From Gammaproteobacteria bacterium (GTDB lineage: Bacteria > Pseudomonadota > Gammaproteobacteria > DSM-16500): DNA of 5,739 bases. The position numbers and the translations under genes were made by a program. The stretch covers positions 1 to 5,739 of the forward strand of contig SCTP01000152.1 in the NCBI GenBank assembly GCA_004322325.1. Direction: 5' to 3'. This document shows positions 5,612 to 5,739 of this stretch, one piece after another (position 1 is the first letter of the stretch; every line of letters starts with the position of its first letter). Under the pieces are notes generated by a model. It was not told the DNA's origin, searched no databases, and saw only the letters and a list, made by a program, of their open reading frames with translations.

Positions 5612-5739
5612 CAAAAACCTACGATGCGCAAGCGATTGAAGTATTAAGCGGGCTTGAGCCAGTCAAACGTCGTCCGGGGATGTATACGGATACGACGAAT
5701 CCTAATCATTTAGCCCATGAAGTAATTGATAACAGCGTG
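5596..5739 (+). CDS. parE: ParE, DNA topoisomerase IV subunit B, N-terminal 48 residues only
   Basis: ParE is the ATPase subunit of topoisomerase IV, which with ParC decatenates sister chromosomes. The visible part carries the ParE N-terminus: DAQAIEVLSGLEPVKRRPGM (10-29), YTDTTNPNHL (30-39) and HEVIDNSV (41-48). E42 and N46 correspond to the catalytic glutamate and magnesium-binding asparagine of the GHKL ATPase fold. YTDTT rather than the GyrB equivalent points to ParE over GyrB. N35 stands where many relatives have Arg (TTRPNHL). The ATG at 5596 lies inside nudF in another frame; an in-frame ATG at 5581 would add five residues. I prefer 5596 because TAAGA lies five bases upstream, while 5581 has no spaced ribosome site. 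The gene continues beyond the window (full length about 630 residues). Confidence 0.95.
   Translation, partial: MANKIAKTYDAQAIEVLSGLEPVKRRPGMYTDTTNPNHLAHEVIDNSV

Noticed and set aside
5016..5631. Several frames overlapping nudF on both strands (5016-5435, minus 5045-5401, minus 5404-5631)
   Set aside because: nudF has a complete Nudix box and full family length; these frames are shadows without motifs.
1..5739. CRISPR array, tRNA, rRNA, insertion sequence or toxin-antitoxin pair
   Set aside because: I saw no regularly spaced repeats, no cloverleaf, no transposase motifs and no recognisable toxin next to the HTH gene; the 458-aa partner is much longer than usual toxins.

Overview
The window looks like chromosomal DNA of a gammaproteobacterium. 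Three adjacent genes on the right are clear: ubiK, nudF and the first 48 codons of parE. The GadC-like antiporter also fits. I suspect a Legionella/Coxiella-type genome from the style of the helix-turn-helix protein and the antiporter, but that is an impression; no rRNA or other taxonomic marker is present.

Left part (1-1322), minus strand. A class I SAM-dependent methyltransferase runs off the left edge. Upstream of it are a TATAAT box and then a good intrinsic terminator. That terminator ends the transcript of a 144-aa protein with a predicted helix-turn-helix. A 127-bp intergenic region separates this gene from a divergent plus-strand gene. Middle (1323-2699): that gene is an AT-rich, 458-aa soluble protein I cannot assign; with its divergent HTH neighbour it is the least explained part of the window. 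No intrinsic terminator follows it. Instead comes a 197-bp stretch that is very poor in G on the plus strand (50 C, 11 G in 2701-2896), a possible Rho-loading region and the leader of the next gene.

Right part (2897-5739), with higher GC. A 12-helix APC-family antiporter of the glutamate:GABA type is followed, convergently and after 14 bp, by a small exported protein gene. The terminator of that small gene lies inside the last codons of the antiporter gene. The small gene and ubiK are transcribed divergently from promoters that appear to overlap. ubiK, nudF and parE overlap one another (4 bp and 16 bp) and form a compact operon: a ubiquinone-biosynthesis accessory factor, an ADP-ribose pyrophosphatase and topoisomerase IV subunit B. 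They share a transcript rather than a pathway.

I see no tRNA, rRNA, CRISPR array, transposase or integrase. No known defence or mobile system can be supported. The best candidate for something undescribed is the HTH/458-aa divergent pair.
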